This document shows positions 6,647 to 14,227 of a DNA stretch of 26,823 nt, piece after piece. The notes under the pieces were generated by a model, which was not told where the DNA came from, searched no databases, and worked only from the letters and a program-made list of their open reading frames with translations. Both the position numbers and the translations under genes were made by a program. The DNA is from Flavobacteriaceae bacterium (GTDB lineage Bacteria > Bacteroidota > Bacteroidia > Flavobacteriales > Flavobacteriaceae), in the NCBI GenBank assembly GCA_018623655.1, contig JAAZVG010000004.1:1-26823 (forward strand). The letters are read 5' to 3'. Positions within the stretch are counted from its first letter, which is position 1; every line of letters begins with the position of its first letter.

Positions 6647-6674
6647 ACGACGCACCATAACCAATTGGCGTCGT
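6647..6674 (+). repeat. Inverted repeat / hairpin in the folE leader
   Basis: ACGACGC (6647-6653) and GCGTCGT (6668-6674) are perfect inverted copies separated by 14 nt that contain CCAATT. The 3' arm ends 7 nt before the folE start codon. There is no T-tract, so it does not look like a terminator. Confidence 0.5.
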
Positions 6675-6681
6675 TATCGTT

Positions 6682-7380
6682 ATGAAAACAGATTCCTTAA
6701 GTACCCCAAATGTTAGTAGAAGCTTATCAGAATTCAATTTTGAAGAAATTGGAGATGAACACCTTTACACCGGTTTACAAACTCCTTTGCGTGACGATGC
6801 TTTCGCGCTAACTGATCAGCAGAAGAAAGAGAAAATCGCCTACCTTTTTGAACAAATCATGCACGTCATGGGATTAGATCTAACCGACGATTCCCTCAAA
6901 GGCACTCCGAAAAGAGTAGCTAAAATGTATATCGATGAAATCTTTTCAGGATTAAATCCTAAAAACAAGCCAAGTATTGCCTTATTCGAAAACAAATACG
7001 AATACGGCCAAATGCTTGTTGAAAAGGATATCACCTTCTATTCCAACTGCGAGCATCACTTTGTTCCAATTATCGGTAAAGCTCATGTAGCTTATATTTC
7101 TTCAGGACAAGTTATCGGTTTATCAAAACTAAACCGAATCGTACAGCACTACGCCAAGCGTCCACAAGTTCAAGAAAGACTTACCAATCAGATTGGTACC
7201 GATTTACAAGAATTGTTAGCTACCGAGGACGTTGCAGTAATTATCGATGCCAAACATTTATGTGTTTCATCTAGAGGGGTAAAAGACGACACCTCTGCTA
7301 CCGTTACTTCGTTCTACGGAGGCGAATTTAAAAAGTCCGAAAAATTAGCTGAGTTACATCGCTATATTTACAATTCATGA
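6682..7380 (+). CDS. folE: GTP cyclohydrolase I
   Basis: 232 residues. The enzyme converts GTP to 7,8-dihydroneopterin triphosphate, the entry to folate and pterin synthesis. The zinc site is visible: C123 and H126 in SNCEHHFVPI and C194 in KHLCVSSRG, matching Cys110/His113/Cys181 of the E. coli enzyme. IGLSKLNRIVQHYAKRPQVQ (about 145-164) and the C-terminal TVTSFYGGEF are also diagnostic. The first 40 residues are a variable extension. The gene has its own -7 box and a leader hairpin, and its stop overlaps the start of the next gene as ATGA. Confidence 0.96.
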   Translation: MKTDSLSTPNVSRSLSEFNFEEIGDEHLYTGLQTPLRDDAFALTDQQKKEKIAYLFEQIMHVMGLDLTDDSLKGTPKRVAKMYIDEIFSGLNPKNKPSIALFENKYEYGQMLVEKDITFYSNCEHHFVPIIGKAHVAYISSGQVIGLSKLNRIVQHYAKRPQVQERLTNQIGTDLQELLATEDVAVIIDAKHLCVSSRGVKDDTSATVTSFYGGEFKKSEKLAELHRYIYNS

Positions 7381-7910
7381 AACTTATAGAATCGTTGAAT
7401 AATGTGATTAAAAAAGTAGACCGGGGAATGTCCTATGCTACAGAAATGCCCCAGTTTGAGATACAAACCTTACAAGGGAGTAAGTTCGATTGGAGTACAT
7501 TCGACAACAAATATTTACTTTTTGTAAACGTTGCATCAGCTTGTGGCTTCACACCTCAATATAAAAGTCTTCAAAAGTTATACGATACTTATAAAGTTAA
7601 ATTAGAGATTATTGGTCTTCCCTGTAATCAATTTGGAGCTCAAGAACCTGGAAGTGCAGGTGAAATCGCGTCATTCTGCGAATTAAATTTCGGCGTTTCA
7701 TTCACACTAACTGAAAAAATTTCGGTTAAAGGAATAAATCAACATCCGATCTACAGATGGCTTACAGAAGCAACTGAGAACGGAATTAAAAGCAGTTCTG
7801 TAAAGTGGAATTTTCAAAAATACCTCGTTGGCCCAGATCGTAAATTGATTGACTATTATTATTCAACTACCGATCCTTTGTCAAAGAAAATCACGCGTCA
7901 TTTTGAATAA
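7377..7910 (+). CDS. Glutathione-peroxidase family thiol peroxidase
   Basis: 177 residues in the thioredoxin fold. The catalytic tetrad is present: C56 in NVASACGFTPQY, Q85 in GLPCNQFGAQEPGS, W144 and N145 in SVKWNF. The active residue is Cys, not selenocysteine. C101 may be the resolving cysteine, and bacterial members of this type usually take electrons from thioredoxin rather than glutathione. The ATG at 7377 overlaps the folE stop, suggesting coupling. A second in-frame ATG at 7428 (MSYATEMPQF) would give a more usual 160-residue protein, so the start is uncertain by 17 codons. Likely role: reduction of peroxides in the cytoplasm. Confidence 0.92.
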   Translation: MKLIESLNNVIKKVDRGMSYATEMPQFEIQTLQGSKFDWSTFDNKYLLFVNVASACGFTPQYKSLQKLYDTYKVKLEIIGLPCNQFGAQEPGSAGEIASFCELNFGVSFTLTEKISVKGINQHPIYRWLTEATENGIKSSSVKWNFQKYLVGPDRKLIDYYYSTTDPLSKKITRHFE

Positions 7911-8310
7911 TAAAAATAAACCCGATTCTGTTGTTTTCAATGAAGAGACTGAGCAGTTCGATGCCTTTCTGAAGCCGTATTCTACTTCAGTTTCTGCTCC
8001 TATAATCGAGCCTACTGATCTTACTGGTTGGAAACAGAAAGGGGCGCACAGTGTCAATGCGAGATTTCAAGCAAGAATTGACGAACTCAAAACAGCCTAT
8101 CAAAAAATGATGAAAGAACTTGAAGACAACCAAAAAGTATATCAGGCTTCTTTCAAATTTGAACCTGTAGTTGGAAAAACATATCATCTCTACCATAACC
8201 CAAAACGCGGGTTATTTTTATCCATTCTATCTCCTGAAGAATGTCGCTTTGATTTTGAAGGTAGTTACCGACTTGATGCCGATCAAACTTGGTCTAGGAT
8301 AGATTCTTGA
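7903..8310 (+). CDS. DUF2452 family protein, function unknown
   Basis: About 135 residues. The N-terminus KPDSVVFNEETEQFDAFLKP, the middle WKQKGAHSVNARFQARIDEL, and the C-terminal YHLYHNPKRG and LSILSPEECRFDFEGSYRL are recognisable as the small Bacteroidota family DUF2452. No catalytic motif, signal peptide or membrane segment is seen, and residues about 55-80 are probably helical. There is no ATG before the conserved part begins. A TTG at 7903, overlapping the end of the peroxidase gene by 8 nt, is the most reasonable start. Cotranscription with folE and the peroxidase gene is likely. Confidence 0.78.
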   Translation: MNNKNKPDSVVFNEETEQFDAFLKPYSTSVSAPIIEPTDLTGWKQKGAHSVNARFQARIDELKTAYQKMMKELEDNQKVYQASFKFEPVVGKTYHLYHNPKRGLFLSILSPEECRFDFEGSYRLDADQTWSRIDS

Positions 8311-8319
8311 AATATGAGA

Positions 8320-8342
8320 AAGGCAGCCATAATGACTGCCTT
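8320..8342. terminator. Hairpin between the DUF2452 gene and tRNA-Leu
   Basis: AAGGCAG (8320-8326) pairs with CTGCCTT (8336-8342) over a 9-nt loop. It sits between the convergent DUF2452 gene and tRNA gene. T-tracts are short on both sides, so termination strength is uncertain. Confidence 0.55.
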
Positions 8343-8357
8343 AAATCACCTATTAAG

Positions 8358-8439
8358 TACCTTGGGTGGGGATCGAACCCACACTTCCGAAGAAACTGGA
8401 TTTTGAATCCAGCGCGTCTACCAATTCCGCCACCAAGGC
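8358..8439 (-). tRNA. tRNA-Leu (anticodon CAA)
   Basis: On the minus strand an 82-nt cloverleaf starts at 8439. The acceptor arm GCCTTGG pairs with CCAAGGT, with one G-T at the first pair. The D-loop has GGTAGACGC. The anticodon stem CTGGA/TCCAG encloses the loop TTCAAAA, giving CAA. There is a long variable arm (TTTCTTCGGAAGTG) as expected for class II Leu tRNA, and the T arm has GTTCGATCC. The discriminator is A and CCA is not encoded. It decodes UUG. Confidence 0.95.
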
Positions 8440-8524
8440 AAAATGCCGAGCAAAGCTAAGAAATAAATTCACTTTAGTATGTTGATTTTTCACCTAAGGT
8501 TAGGAGACAGCTGAATAATTTAAT

Positions 8525-8532
8525 TACATTTG
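8525..8532 (+). promoter_or_regulatory. Promoter -7 box for prs
   Basis: TACATTTG is a full match to TAnnTTTG, 26 nt before the prs start codon. Confidence 0.55.
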
Positions 8533-8558
8533 CAATCCTTTTGAATAAAGGCATTTAG

Positions 8559-9500
8559 ATGGCTGTCACTGAATTAACACCGAAAATCTTTGCTTGTACC
8601 CAAAGCATCCCCTTAGCTGAGCAAATCGCAAAAGCCTTTGGTCAACCTTTGGGAAAGGTAAATTTCTCTCGCTATTCAGATGGTGAATATCAGCCTAGCT
8701 TTGAAGAATCAATCCGTGGTACTCGTATCTTTATCATTGGGTCTACCAATCCCAGCTCTGATAATTTAATGGAGATGCTGCTCATGCTAGATGCCGCGAA
8801 ACGTGCTTCAGCTAGACATATCACAGCCGTACTGCCTTATTATGGTTGGGCGCGTCAAGATCGAAAAGATAAGCCACGTGTACCCATTGCTGCAAAATTA
8901 GTCGCTAAAATGCTTGAGACTGCTGGCGCTACTAGAATCATTACTATGGATCTTCACGCAGATCAGATTCAAGGATTCTTCGAAAAGCCAGTAGATCACT
9001 TGTTCGCCTCTACTATTTTCATGCCCTACCTACGAAAACTAAATCTCCCAAATCTTTGTATGGCTTCACCAGATATGGGTGGATCAAAAAGAGCATATAC
9101 GTATTCTAAAGCTCTTGAATCTGATGTAGTGATTTGTTACAAGCAGAGAGAAAAAGCAAATGTAGTCACTCACATGGAACTCATCGGCGAAGTCAAAGGG
9201 AAAAATGTCGTCTTAGTCGATGATATGGTAGATACTGCAGGTACTTTAACAAAAGCGGCAGATCTCATGGTTGAAAGAGGAGCCTTAAGTGTTCGAGCGA
9301 TTACTACTCATGGGCTTTTATCAGGTGATGCATATGAAAGAATCGAGAATTCGAAGCTCACTGAATTAATTATTACCGATTCGATTTCGAAAGATCATCC
9401 AAGCTCTAAAATAAAAGTATTGAGTTGTGCAGAATTGTTCGCAGATGTAATGCATCGCGTACACACCAACACCTCAATTTCATCTAAGTTTGTACTTTAA
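8559..9500 (+). CDS. prs: Ribose-phosphate pyrophosphokinase (PRPP synthetase)
   Basis: 313 residues, the family's normal length. It makes PRPP from ribose 5-phosphate and ATP for nucleotide, His and Trp synthesis. Seen: SRYSDGEYQPSFEESIRG (about 37-54), the flexible-loop and ATP region LPYYGWARQDRKDKPR (92-107), ITMDLHADQIQGFF (about 128-141), and the PRPP loop VVLVDDMVDTAGTL (217-230). It is followed by rplY after 11 nt and then pth, an order shared with many bacteria. A TAnnTTTG box precedes it. Confidence 0.97.
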   Translation: MAVTELTPKIFACTQSIPLAEQIAKAFGQPLGKVNFSRYSDGEYQPSFEESIRGTRIFIIGSTNPSSDNLMEMLLMLDAAKRASARHITAVLPYYGWARQDRKDKPRVPIAAKLVAKMLETAGATRIITMDLHADQIQGFFEKPVDHLFASTIFMPYLRKLNLPNLCMASPDMGGSKRAYTYSKALESDVVICYKQREKANVVTHMELIGEVKGKNVVLVDDMVDTAGTLTKAADLMVERGALSVRAITTHGLLSGDAYERIENSKLTELIITDSISKDHPSSKIKVLSCAELFADVMHRVHTNTSISSKFVL

Positions 9501-9511
9501 TTTTTTATATA

Positions 9512-10159
9512 ATGCAATCAATTACTATTAACGGATCAAAAAGAGAAAGCGTAGGCAAAGTTGCTACTAAGGCCTTACGTAATGCTGAATTGGTTCCTTG
9601 CGTATTATACGGAGGAGAAGCCCCTATCCACTTTTCAGCAGAAGAAAAAAGCTTCAAAAACCTCGTGTATACGGCAAACGCGCATACTGTGGTGATTGAA
9701 CTAGGGGATGGTGAAAAATATGAAGCAGTAATGCAAGACATTCAATTTCACCCTGTAACTGACCGAATCCTTCACATTGATTTTTATCAATTATTTGAAG
9801 ATAAACCAGTTACCATGCGAATTCCTGTTAAACTCCATGGAAGCGCTCCTGGAGTTATGAACGGTGGTCGTCTAATGTTCAGAAAGCGTAAGCTTACTGT
9901 GAAGGCTTTACCAGCTGACCTTCCTGATGTAATCAATGTAGATATTTCTAAACTCCGAATTGGAGGTAATATTTCAGTTGCAGACGTTCTTTCTAATGAT
10001 TTCACTTTCTTACACCCTGACAACACAACCATTGTCCAGGTTAAAACTTCTCGTAACGCAGTTGATGAAGAAGAAGAAACTGAAGAAGAAGGTGCTGAAG
10101 GCGCAGAAGGTGGTGAAGGCGCAGAAGGTGGTGATGCAGAAGCTCCTGCTACAGAATAA
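9512..10159 (+). CDS. rplY: Large-subunit ribosomal protein L25/general stress protein CTC
   Basis: 215 residues, the long CTC form. The N-terminal L25 domain (about 1-95) binds 5S rRNA; it opens with SITINGSKRESVGK, and LVPCVLYGG and HIDFYQL are typical. The beta-rich TL5/CTC C-terminal domain spans about 97-185, with IPVKLHGSAPGV. Residues about 188-215 are a low-complexity acidic tail of Glu, Gly and Ala encoded partly by a tandem 18-bp repeat. It lies 11 nt downstream of prs and ends at a strong terminator. Confidence 0.95.
   Translation: MQSITINGSKRESVGKVATKALRNAELVPCVLYGGEAPIHFSAEEKSFKNLVYTANAHTVVIELGDGEKYEAVMQDIQFHPVTDRILHIDFYQLFEDKPVTMRIPVKLHGSAPGVMNGGRLMFRKRKLTVKALPADLPDVINVDISKLRIGGNISVADVLSNDFTFLHPDNTTIVQVKTSRNAVDEEEETEEEGAEGAEGGEGAEGGDAEAPATE
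10097..10132 (+). repeat. Tandem 18-bp repeat in the rplY tail
   Basis: Two perfect copies of GAAGGCGCAGAAGGTGGT (10097-10114 and 10115-10132) encode EGAEGG twice. The repeat is in frame, so copy-number change would only alter tail length. Confidence 0.9.
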
Positions 10160-10185
10160 ATTGAATTTTTACTATTCGATAAATA

Positions 10186-10221
10186 CCCGTCGCCAGTGAA
10201 TGCTAGCGGCGGGCTTTTTTT
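10186..10221 (+). terminator. Rho-independent terminator after rplY
   Basis: CCCGTCGC (10186-10193) pairs with GCGGCGGG (10206-10213) with one G-T pair, followed by C and a run of T. It is the most GC-rich hairpin in the window. Confidence 0.88.
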
Positions 10222-10225
10222 ATTC

Positions 10226-10233
10226 TAATTTTG
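10226..10233 (+). promoter_or_regulatory. Promoter -7 box for pth
   Basis: TAATTTTG is a full TAnnTTTG match, 19 nt before the pth ATG and just after the rplY terminator. Confidence 0.5.
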
Positions 10234-10252
10234 TACCTGACCTTAGAAGTAA

Positions 10253-10819
10253 ATGAAAAAGTTTTTAATTGTAGGCTTAGGTAATGTTGGAGCTAAATAT
10301 GAGGGCACTCGCCACAATATTGGCTTTGAGGTTATCGATGAAGTTGCAAAACGACTCGAAGCAAATTTCGAAGAGGTCAAACACGGTAAAATGGCTAAGG
10401 CCAGTTACAAGGGGAGAACTTGCTTTTTACTTAAGCCAAACACCTACATGAATTTAAGTGGAAAAGCTGTCGCCTATCATATGCAGCAAGAAAAGATAGG
10501 CTTAGATGAACTGCTTATTGTAACCGATGATTTAAATCTCCCTTTCGGAACGCTTAGAATCAAATCTAAGGGATCTGATGGAGGGCATAATGGTTTAAAA
10601 GACATACAATCTAGATTGAGCACTCCCAATTATCCTAGATTTAGATTTGGAATTGGAAATGCCTTTGAACAAGGAAGACAAGTAGACTTTGTTTTGGGTG
10701 GTTGGTCAACTGAAGAACAATCGAAGCTTCAAGAAAGACTAGAACAGTCAGCTAAAGCGATTGAAAGCTTTGTTTTTACAGGACTTTCAAGAACTATGAA
10801 TACCTTTAATAACACTTAA
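10253..10819 (+). CDS. pth: Peptidyl-tRNA hydrolase
   Basis: 188 residues. The enzyme releases stalled peptidyl-tRNA by cleaving the ester bond. Seen: FLIVGLGNVGAKYEGTRHN (4-22) with N11 and the catalytic H21, KPNTYMNLSGKAV (about 63-75), the DDLNLPFGTLRIK region with D94-type acid, GGHNGLKDI (about 111-119), and the family's final FVLGGW. It has its own -7 box and is followed by ribF after 20 nt. Confidence 0.97.
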   Translation: MKKFLIVGLGNVGAKYEGTRHNIGFEVIDEVAKRLEANFEEVKHGKMAKASYKGRTCFLLKPNTYMNLSGKAVAYHMQQEKIGLDELLIVTDDLNLPFGTLRIKSKGSDGGHNGLKDIQSRLSTPNYPRFRFGIGNAFEQGRQVDFVLGGWSTEEQSKLQERLEQSAKAIESFVFTGLSRTMNTFNNT

Positions 10820-10839
10820 ATTTCTCTGAAAGCGAGCGA

Positions 10840-11778
10840 ATGAAAGTCATTGATAAGGTGGATAATTACCATGACAATACTCCTACCGTTTTAACGATAG
10901 GAACCTTTGATGGTGTACACATAGGACATACTGAGATTATACAAAGATTGGTGGCTGATGCCCACTCTAAAAATTATAAGTCATGTCTTCTTACCTTCTT
11001 TCCACATCCAAGAGCGGTACTTCAAAGGGATTTGTCGATTAAACTACTAACGACCCTAGAGGAAAAGGGGAAAAGATTAGAGTCGTTGGGACTTGACACT
11101 CTAGTGATTCATCCATTTAGTAGAGAATTTTCTCGACTTACAGCAAGAGAATATGTAGAACGAATTCTCGTTGAGAAGCTTCATATCAAAAAGATCGTTG
11201 TGGGCTACGACCATCGGTTTGGAAGAAATCGAGAAGCCGACATCAATGAACTTCGGTATTTCTCTCAACTCTTCGATTTTGAAGTAGAAGAAATTGGCCC
11301 CCAAGACATCGATGATGTAGCGGTAAGCTCAACAAAAATAAGAACTGCTTTGACAGAGGGATCGGTAGAGAAAGCCAATCAATACTTAGGGTATTGCTAT
11401 CAAATTGAAGGAGTTGTTACTAAAGGAAGAGGGTTAGGTAAAGAAATCGGATTTCCAACAGCGAATCTTCATGAGATTCATCCGACTAAATTAATACCTG
11501 CTGAGGGTGCCTATATCGTTAGCGCAAAACACCAAGGCAAGCTCCTTAGAGGAATTATGAATATCGGAAGAAACCCAACCGTTGGAGGAAAAGGGCTTCA
11601 TCTCGAGGTACATTTCTTAGAGTTCGAACAAGAATTATACGGCGAAACTCTTACAATTAACTTCCATAAAAGAATTAGAAGTGAACAGAAGTTTGGCAAC
11701 CTAGAGGCATTAAAAAATCAATTAGAATTAGACAAGTCAAGCGCGATTAGCTTCTTTAAACACGCAATGCTTACTTAG
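10840..11778 (+). CDS. ribF: Bifunctional riboflavin kinase/FAD synthetase
   Basis: 312 residues. The N-terminal adenylyltransferase domain (about 1-180) has the nucleotide-binding GTFDGVHIGHTEII (22-35), FFPHP, and VVGYDHRFGRNREAD (about 124-138). The C-terminal flavokinase domain (about 187-305) has GVVTKGRGLGKEIGFPTANL and GIMNIGRNPTV. It makes FMN and then FAD from riboflavin, the cofactor needed by SQR and photolyase elsewhere in the window. It follows pth after 20 nt and is probably in the same operon. Confidence 0.97.
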   Translation: MKVIDKVDNYHDNTPTVLTIGTFDGVHIGHTEIIQRLVADAHSKNYKSCLLTFFPHPRAVLQRDLSIKLLTTLEEKGKRLESLGLDTLVIHPFSREFSRLTAREYVERILVEKLHIKKIVVGYDHRFGRNREADINELRYFSQLFDFEVEEIGPQDIDDVAVSSTKIRTALTEGSVEKANQYLGYCYQIEGVVTKGRGLGKEIGFPTANLHEIHPTKLIPAEGAYIVSAKHQGKLLRGIMNIGRNPTVGGKGLHLEVHFLEFEQELYGETLTINFHKRIRSEQKFGNLEALKNQLELDKSSAISFFKHAMLT

Positions 11779-11785
11779 ACTTTTC

Positions 11786-11793
11786 TACTTTTG
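11786..11793 (+). promoter_or_regulatory. Promoter -7 box for serS
   Basis: TACTTTTG is a full TAnnTTTG match within the 33-nt gap between ribF and serS, 18 nt before the serS ATG. Confidence 0.5.
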
Positions 11794-11811
11794 CAGCAAA
11801 CTTAATTTTCC

Positions 11812-13083
11812 ATGCTACAGATACAGGCGATTCGAGAAAATACAGATAAAGTCATTCAGGCTTTAAATAAACGCGGTTTTAAGTCAGAAGAAATTATACC
11901 TAAGATTTTAGACCTTGATGCCTCGAGAAGAGAAACTCAAACCGAGTTAGACCAGGTATTAGCCGAATCTAATCAATTATCTGAAAACATTGGAAAGCTT
12001 TTTAAAAGTGGGAAAGCGAGCGAAGCAGAACCACTCAAAGTAAAGAGTGGTGAACTTAAAGAAAAGAGTAAGGAACTTAGTGAAAGACTACATGAGGTAG
12101 CTAATGAACTTGAAAGTCTTCTCTATCAAGTACCAAATACGCCAAATGAAATCGTTCCAGAAGGAAAAACTCCAGAAGAGAATGAGGTTGTATTTAGCAA
12201 AGGTGAAATTCCTTCTCTTCATAAGGGTGCTAAACCTCATTGGGAATTAGCCAGCGAATACGATTTGATTGATTTTGAGCTAGGAGTCAAGATTTCAGGT
12301 GCTGGCTTCCCTGTATACAAAGGAAAGGGAGCTCGTTTACAACGGGCACTCATTAATTTCTTCCTTGATCAAAACATCGCAGCAGGTTATGCCGAGGTAC
12401 AACCACCACATCTAATTAACGAAGCCTCAGGATATGGTACTGGCCAGTTACCCGACAAAGAAGGGCAAATGTATCACGTAACTGGAGACGATCTTTACCT
12501 GATACCAACAGCTGAGGTACCCGTAACCAATATTTTGAGAGATTCGTTACTCAAAGAAGAAAAGCTACCTATCGCGATGACAGCCTATACTCCATGTTTT
12601 AGAAGAGAAGCTGGTAGTTATGGAGCCGATGTTCGTGGTCTAAACCGATTGCATCAATTCGATAAAGTTGAGATTGTACGTGTAGAAAAGCCTGAGAATT
12701 CCTACCAAGCTCTTGATCAAATGGTCGAACATGTAAAAACAATTTTAGAGGCACTTGACCTCCCCTACCGTATTTTGAAATTATGTGCAGGTGATATGGG
12801 ATTCACCTCAGCCCTCACCTATGATTTTGAGGTTTATTCAGCCGCTCAAAACAGATGGTTAGAAATCAGTTCGGTTTCAAACTTTGAGACCTTTCAATCA
12901 AATCGTTTAAAGCTCAGATATAAATCAAAAGACGGAAAAAAGACTTTGGCACACACCTTGAATGGGAGTGCGCTGGCGCTGCCAAGGGTATTAGCGGCTC
13001 TTTTAGAGAACCACCAGCAGGAAGACGGCATACATATCCCAATAGCGCTTCAGGCTTACACTCACTTTAGTAAAATAGACTAG
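11812..13083 (+). CDS. serS: Serine-tRNA ligase
   Basis: 423 residues, normal length. Residues about 1-105 form the antiparallel coiled-coil arm that grips the long variable arm of tRNA-Ser, followed by the class II catalytic core. Motif 2 is visible as TPCFRREAGSYGADVRGLNR, followed by LHQFDKVEI. Motif 3 is seen in LNGSALALPRVLAALLENHQ. LIPTAEVPVTN and WLEISSVSNFETFQSNRL contribute to Ser and ATP binding. A TAnnTTTG box precedes it and a DUF4286 gene follows after 5 nt. Confidence 0.98.
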   Translation: MLQIQAIRENTDKVIQALNKRGFKSEEIIPKILDLDASRRETQTELDQVLAESNQLSENIGKLFKSGKASEAEPLKVKSGELKEKSKELSERLHEVANELESLLYQVPNTPNEIVPEGKTPEENEVVFSKGEIPSLHKGAKPHWELASEYDLIDFELGVKISGAGFPVYKGKGARLQRALINFFLDQNIAAGYAEVQPPHLINEASGYGTGQLPDKEGQMYHVTGDDLYLIPTAEVPVTNILRDSLLKEEKLPIAMTAYTPCFRREAGSYGADVRGLNRLHQFDKVEIVRVEKPENSYQALDQMVEHVKTILEALDLPYRILKLCAGDMGFTSALTYDFEVYSAAQNRWLEISSVSNFETFQSNRLKLRYKSKDGKKTLAHTLNGSALALPRVLAALLENHQQEDGIHIPIALQAYTHFSKID

Positions 13084-13088
13084 GTTTT

Positions 13089-13418
13089 ATGCTCATCTAC
13101 AATATCACTACTCATGTAGAATCTCAAATCGAATCAGAATGGGTCGAGTGGATGAGACAAACTTACATACCTCTAATGTTCGCTACAGGTAAATTTCGTT
13201 CAGCTACCTTTACTAAAGTGGTTCAGGAGGAGCACAATGAAGGAAAAAGCTACAGTGTTCAATATACTACACCAAATAAGACGACACTAAAATCGTTTTT
13301 AGCTGAAGACGCTCCACGACTAGAGTTAGAAGCACAAAACAAATTTGGCACACAGGCATTGTCCTTCGCCACCGAATTGGAACTGATTGGACAAGCTCAT
13401 ATCAAAGAAGGTGAATGA
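13089..13418 (+). CDS. DUF4286 family protein
   Basis: 109 residues with the family's recognisable start LIYNITTHVESQIESEWVEWMRQTYIP, given here only as a position (residues 2-28), and a central FRSATFTKVVQEE strand-turn-strand. It resembles a small ferredoxin-like or dimeric alpha/beta-barrel fold, but no active site is seen. No signal peptide or membrane segment. It sits 5 nt after serS and its stop overlaps the rsmA start as ATGA, so it is translated from an operon with translation and ribosome-assembly genes. Function unknown. Confidence 0.85.
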   Translation: MLIYNITTHVESQIESEWVEWMRQTYIPLMFATGKFRSATFTKVVQEEHNEGKSYSVQYTTPNKTTLKSFLAEDAPRLELEAQNKFGTQALSFATELELIGQAHIKEGE

Positions 13419-14227
13419 AAGTTGGTCATAAATCCTCTGAACCCGTTCGGGCTAAAAAGCATCTTGGACAACATTTTTTAAAAGATTGGCAAATTGCTTC
13501 TAAAATCGCAGATACTTTAAGCCTAAATGGATACGAGAATGTTTTAGAAATAGGGCCAGGAACTGGCGTTCTTACCCAGTTTTTAATAACTAAACCTATC
13601 ACGCTAGAAGTGATTGATCTCGATAAAGAATCGATTGAATATCTCAGATCTACCTTTATTGAGGAGCATAAGCCTAAAGCGATAACGATTACTGAAGGGG
13701 ATTTTTTAAAAAAGGATCTCTCTAAATTCTTTAAAGGGAAACCATTCGCAATCACAGGAAATTTTCCATATAATATTTCTACTCAAATCGTCTTCAAGCT
13801 ACTGGAGTACAAAGATCGTATACCTGAATTTACCGGTATGTTTCAGAAAGAAGTCGCACAGCGAATCTGTGAAAAACCAGGAACGAAGGCTTACGGTATA
13901 CTCAGTGTTCTAGTTCAAGCCTTTTATGACGCCTCATATGCTTTTACGGTACATCCGCAAGTTTTCGATCCGCCACCTAAGGTTCAGTCAGGAGTAATCA
14001 TACTCAGAAGAAAAGAGAATCAGAATATCAATTGCTCCGTTCCACTTTTTTTCAGAGTCGTAAAAACCGCTTTTAATCAAAGGCGTAAAACACTGAGAAA
14101 TTCATTAAAGACGTTCGAACTTCCTACAAATGTCACAGAAGACACTATATTTGACCTAAGGCCAGAGCGGCTCAGTGTATCTGAATTTATTCGTTTAACT
14201 CAACTCATTGAAAATGCAACCCTTTAA
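13415..14227 (+). CDS. rsmA: 16S rRNA dimethyladenosine transferase
   Basis: 270 residues. The enzyme dimethylates two adjacent adenines in the 3' hairpin of 16S rRNA. Seen: KKHLGQHFLKD (about 14-24), the SAM-binding VLEIGPGTGVLT (about 43-54), acid D-L-D-K after strand 2, and the catalytic GNFPYNISTQIVFK motif (NFPY at about 117-120). FDPPPKVQSGVIIL precedes the C-terminal RNA-binding helical domain, which includes FNQRRKTLRNSL. Also called ksgA. It overlaps DUF4286 by 4 nt and mgtE by 14 nt. Confidence 0.97.
   Translation: MKVGHKSSEPVRAKKHLGQHFLKDWQIASKIADTLSLNGYENVLEIGPGTGVLTQFLITKPITLEVIDLDKESIEYLRSTFIEEHKPKAITITEGDFLKKDLSKFFKGKPFAITGNFPYNISTQIVFKLLEYKDRIPEFTGMFQKEVAQRICEKPGTKAYGILSVLVQAFYDASYAFTVHPQVFDPPPKVQSGVIILRRKENQNINCSVPLFFRVVKTAFNQRRKTLRNSLKTFELPTNVTEDTIFDLRPERLSVSEFIRLTQLIENATL

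Noticed and set aside
13426..13755. 109-codon open frame on the minus strand
   Set aside because: It is antisense to rsmA, which has unmistakable family motifs over the same stretch, and its translation resembles nothing I recognise.
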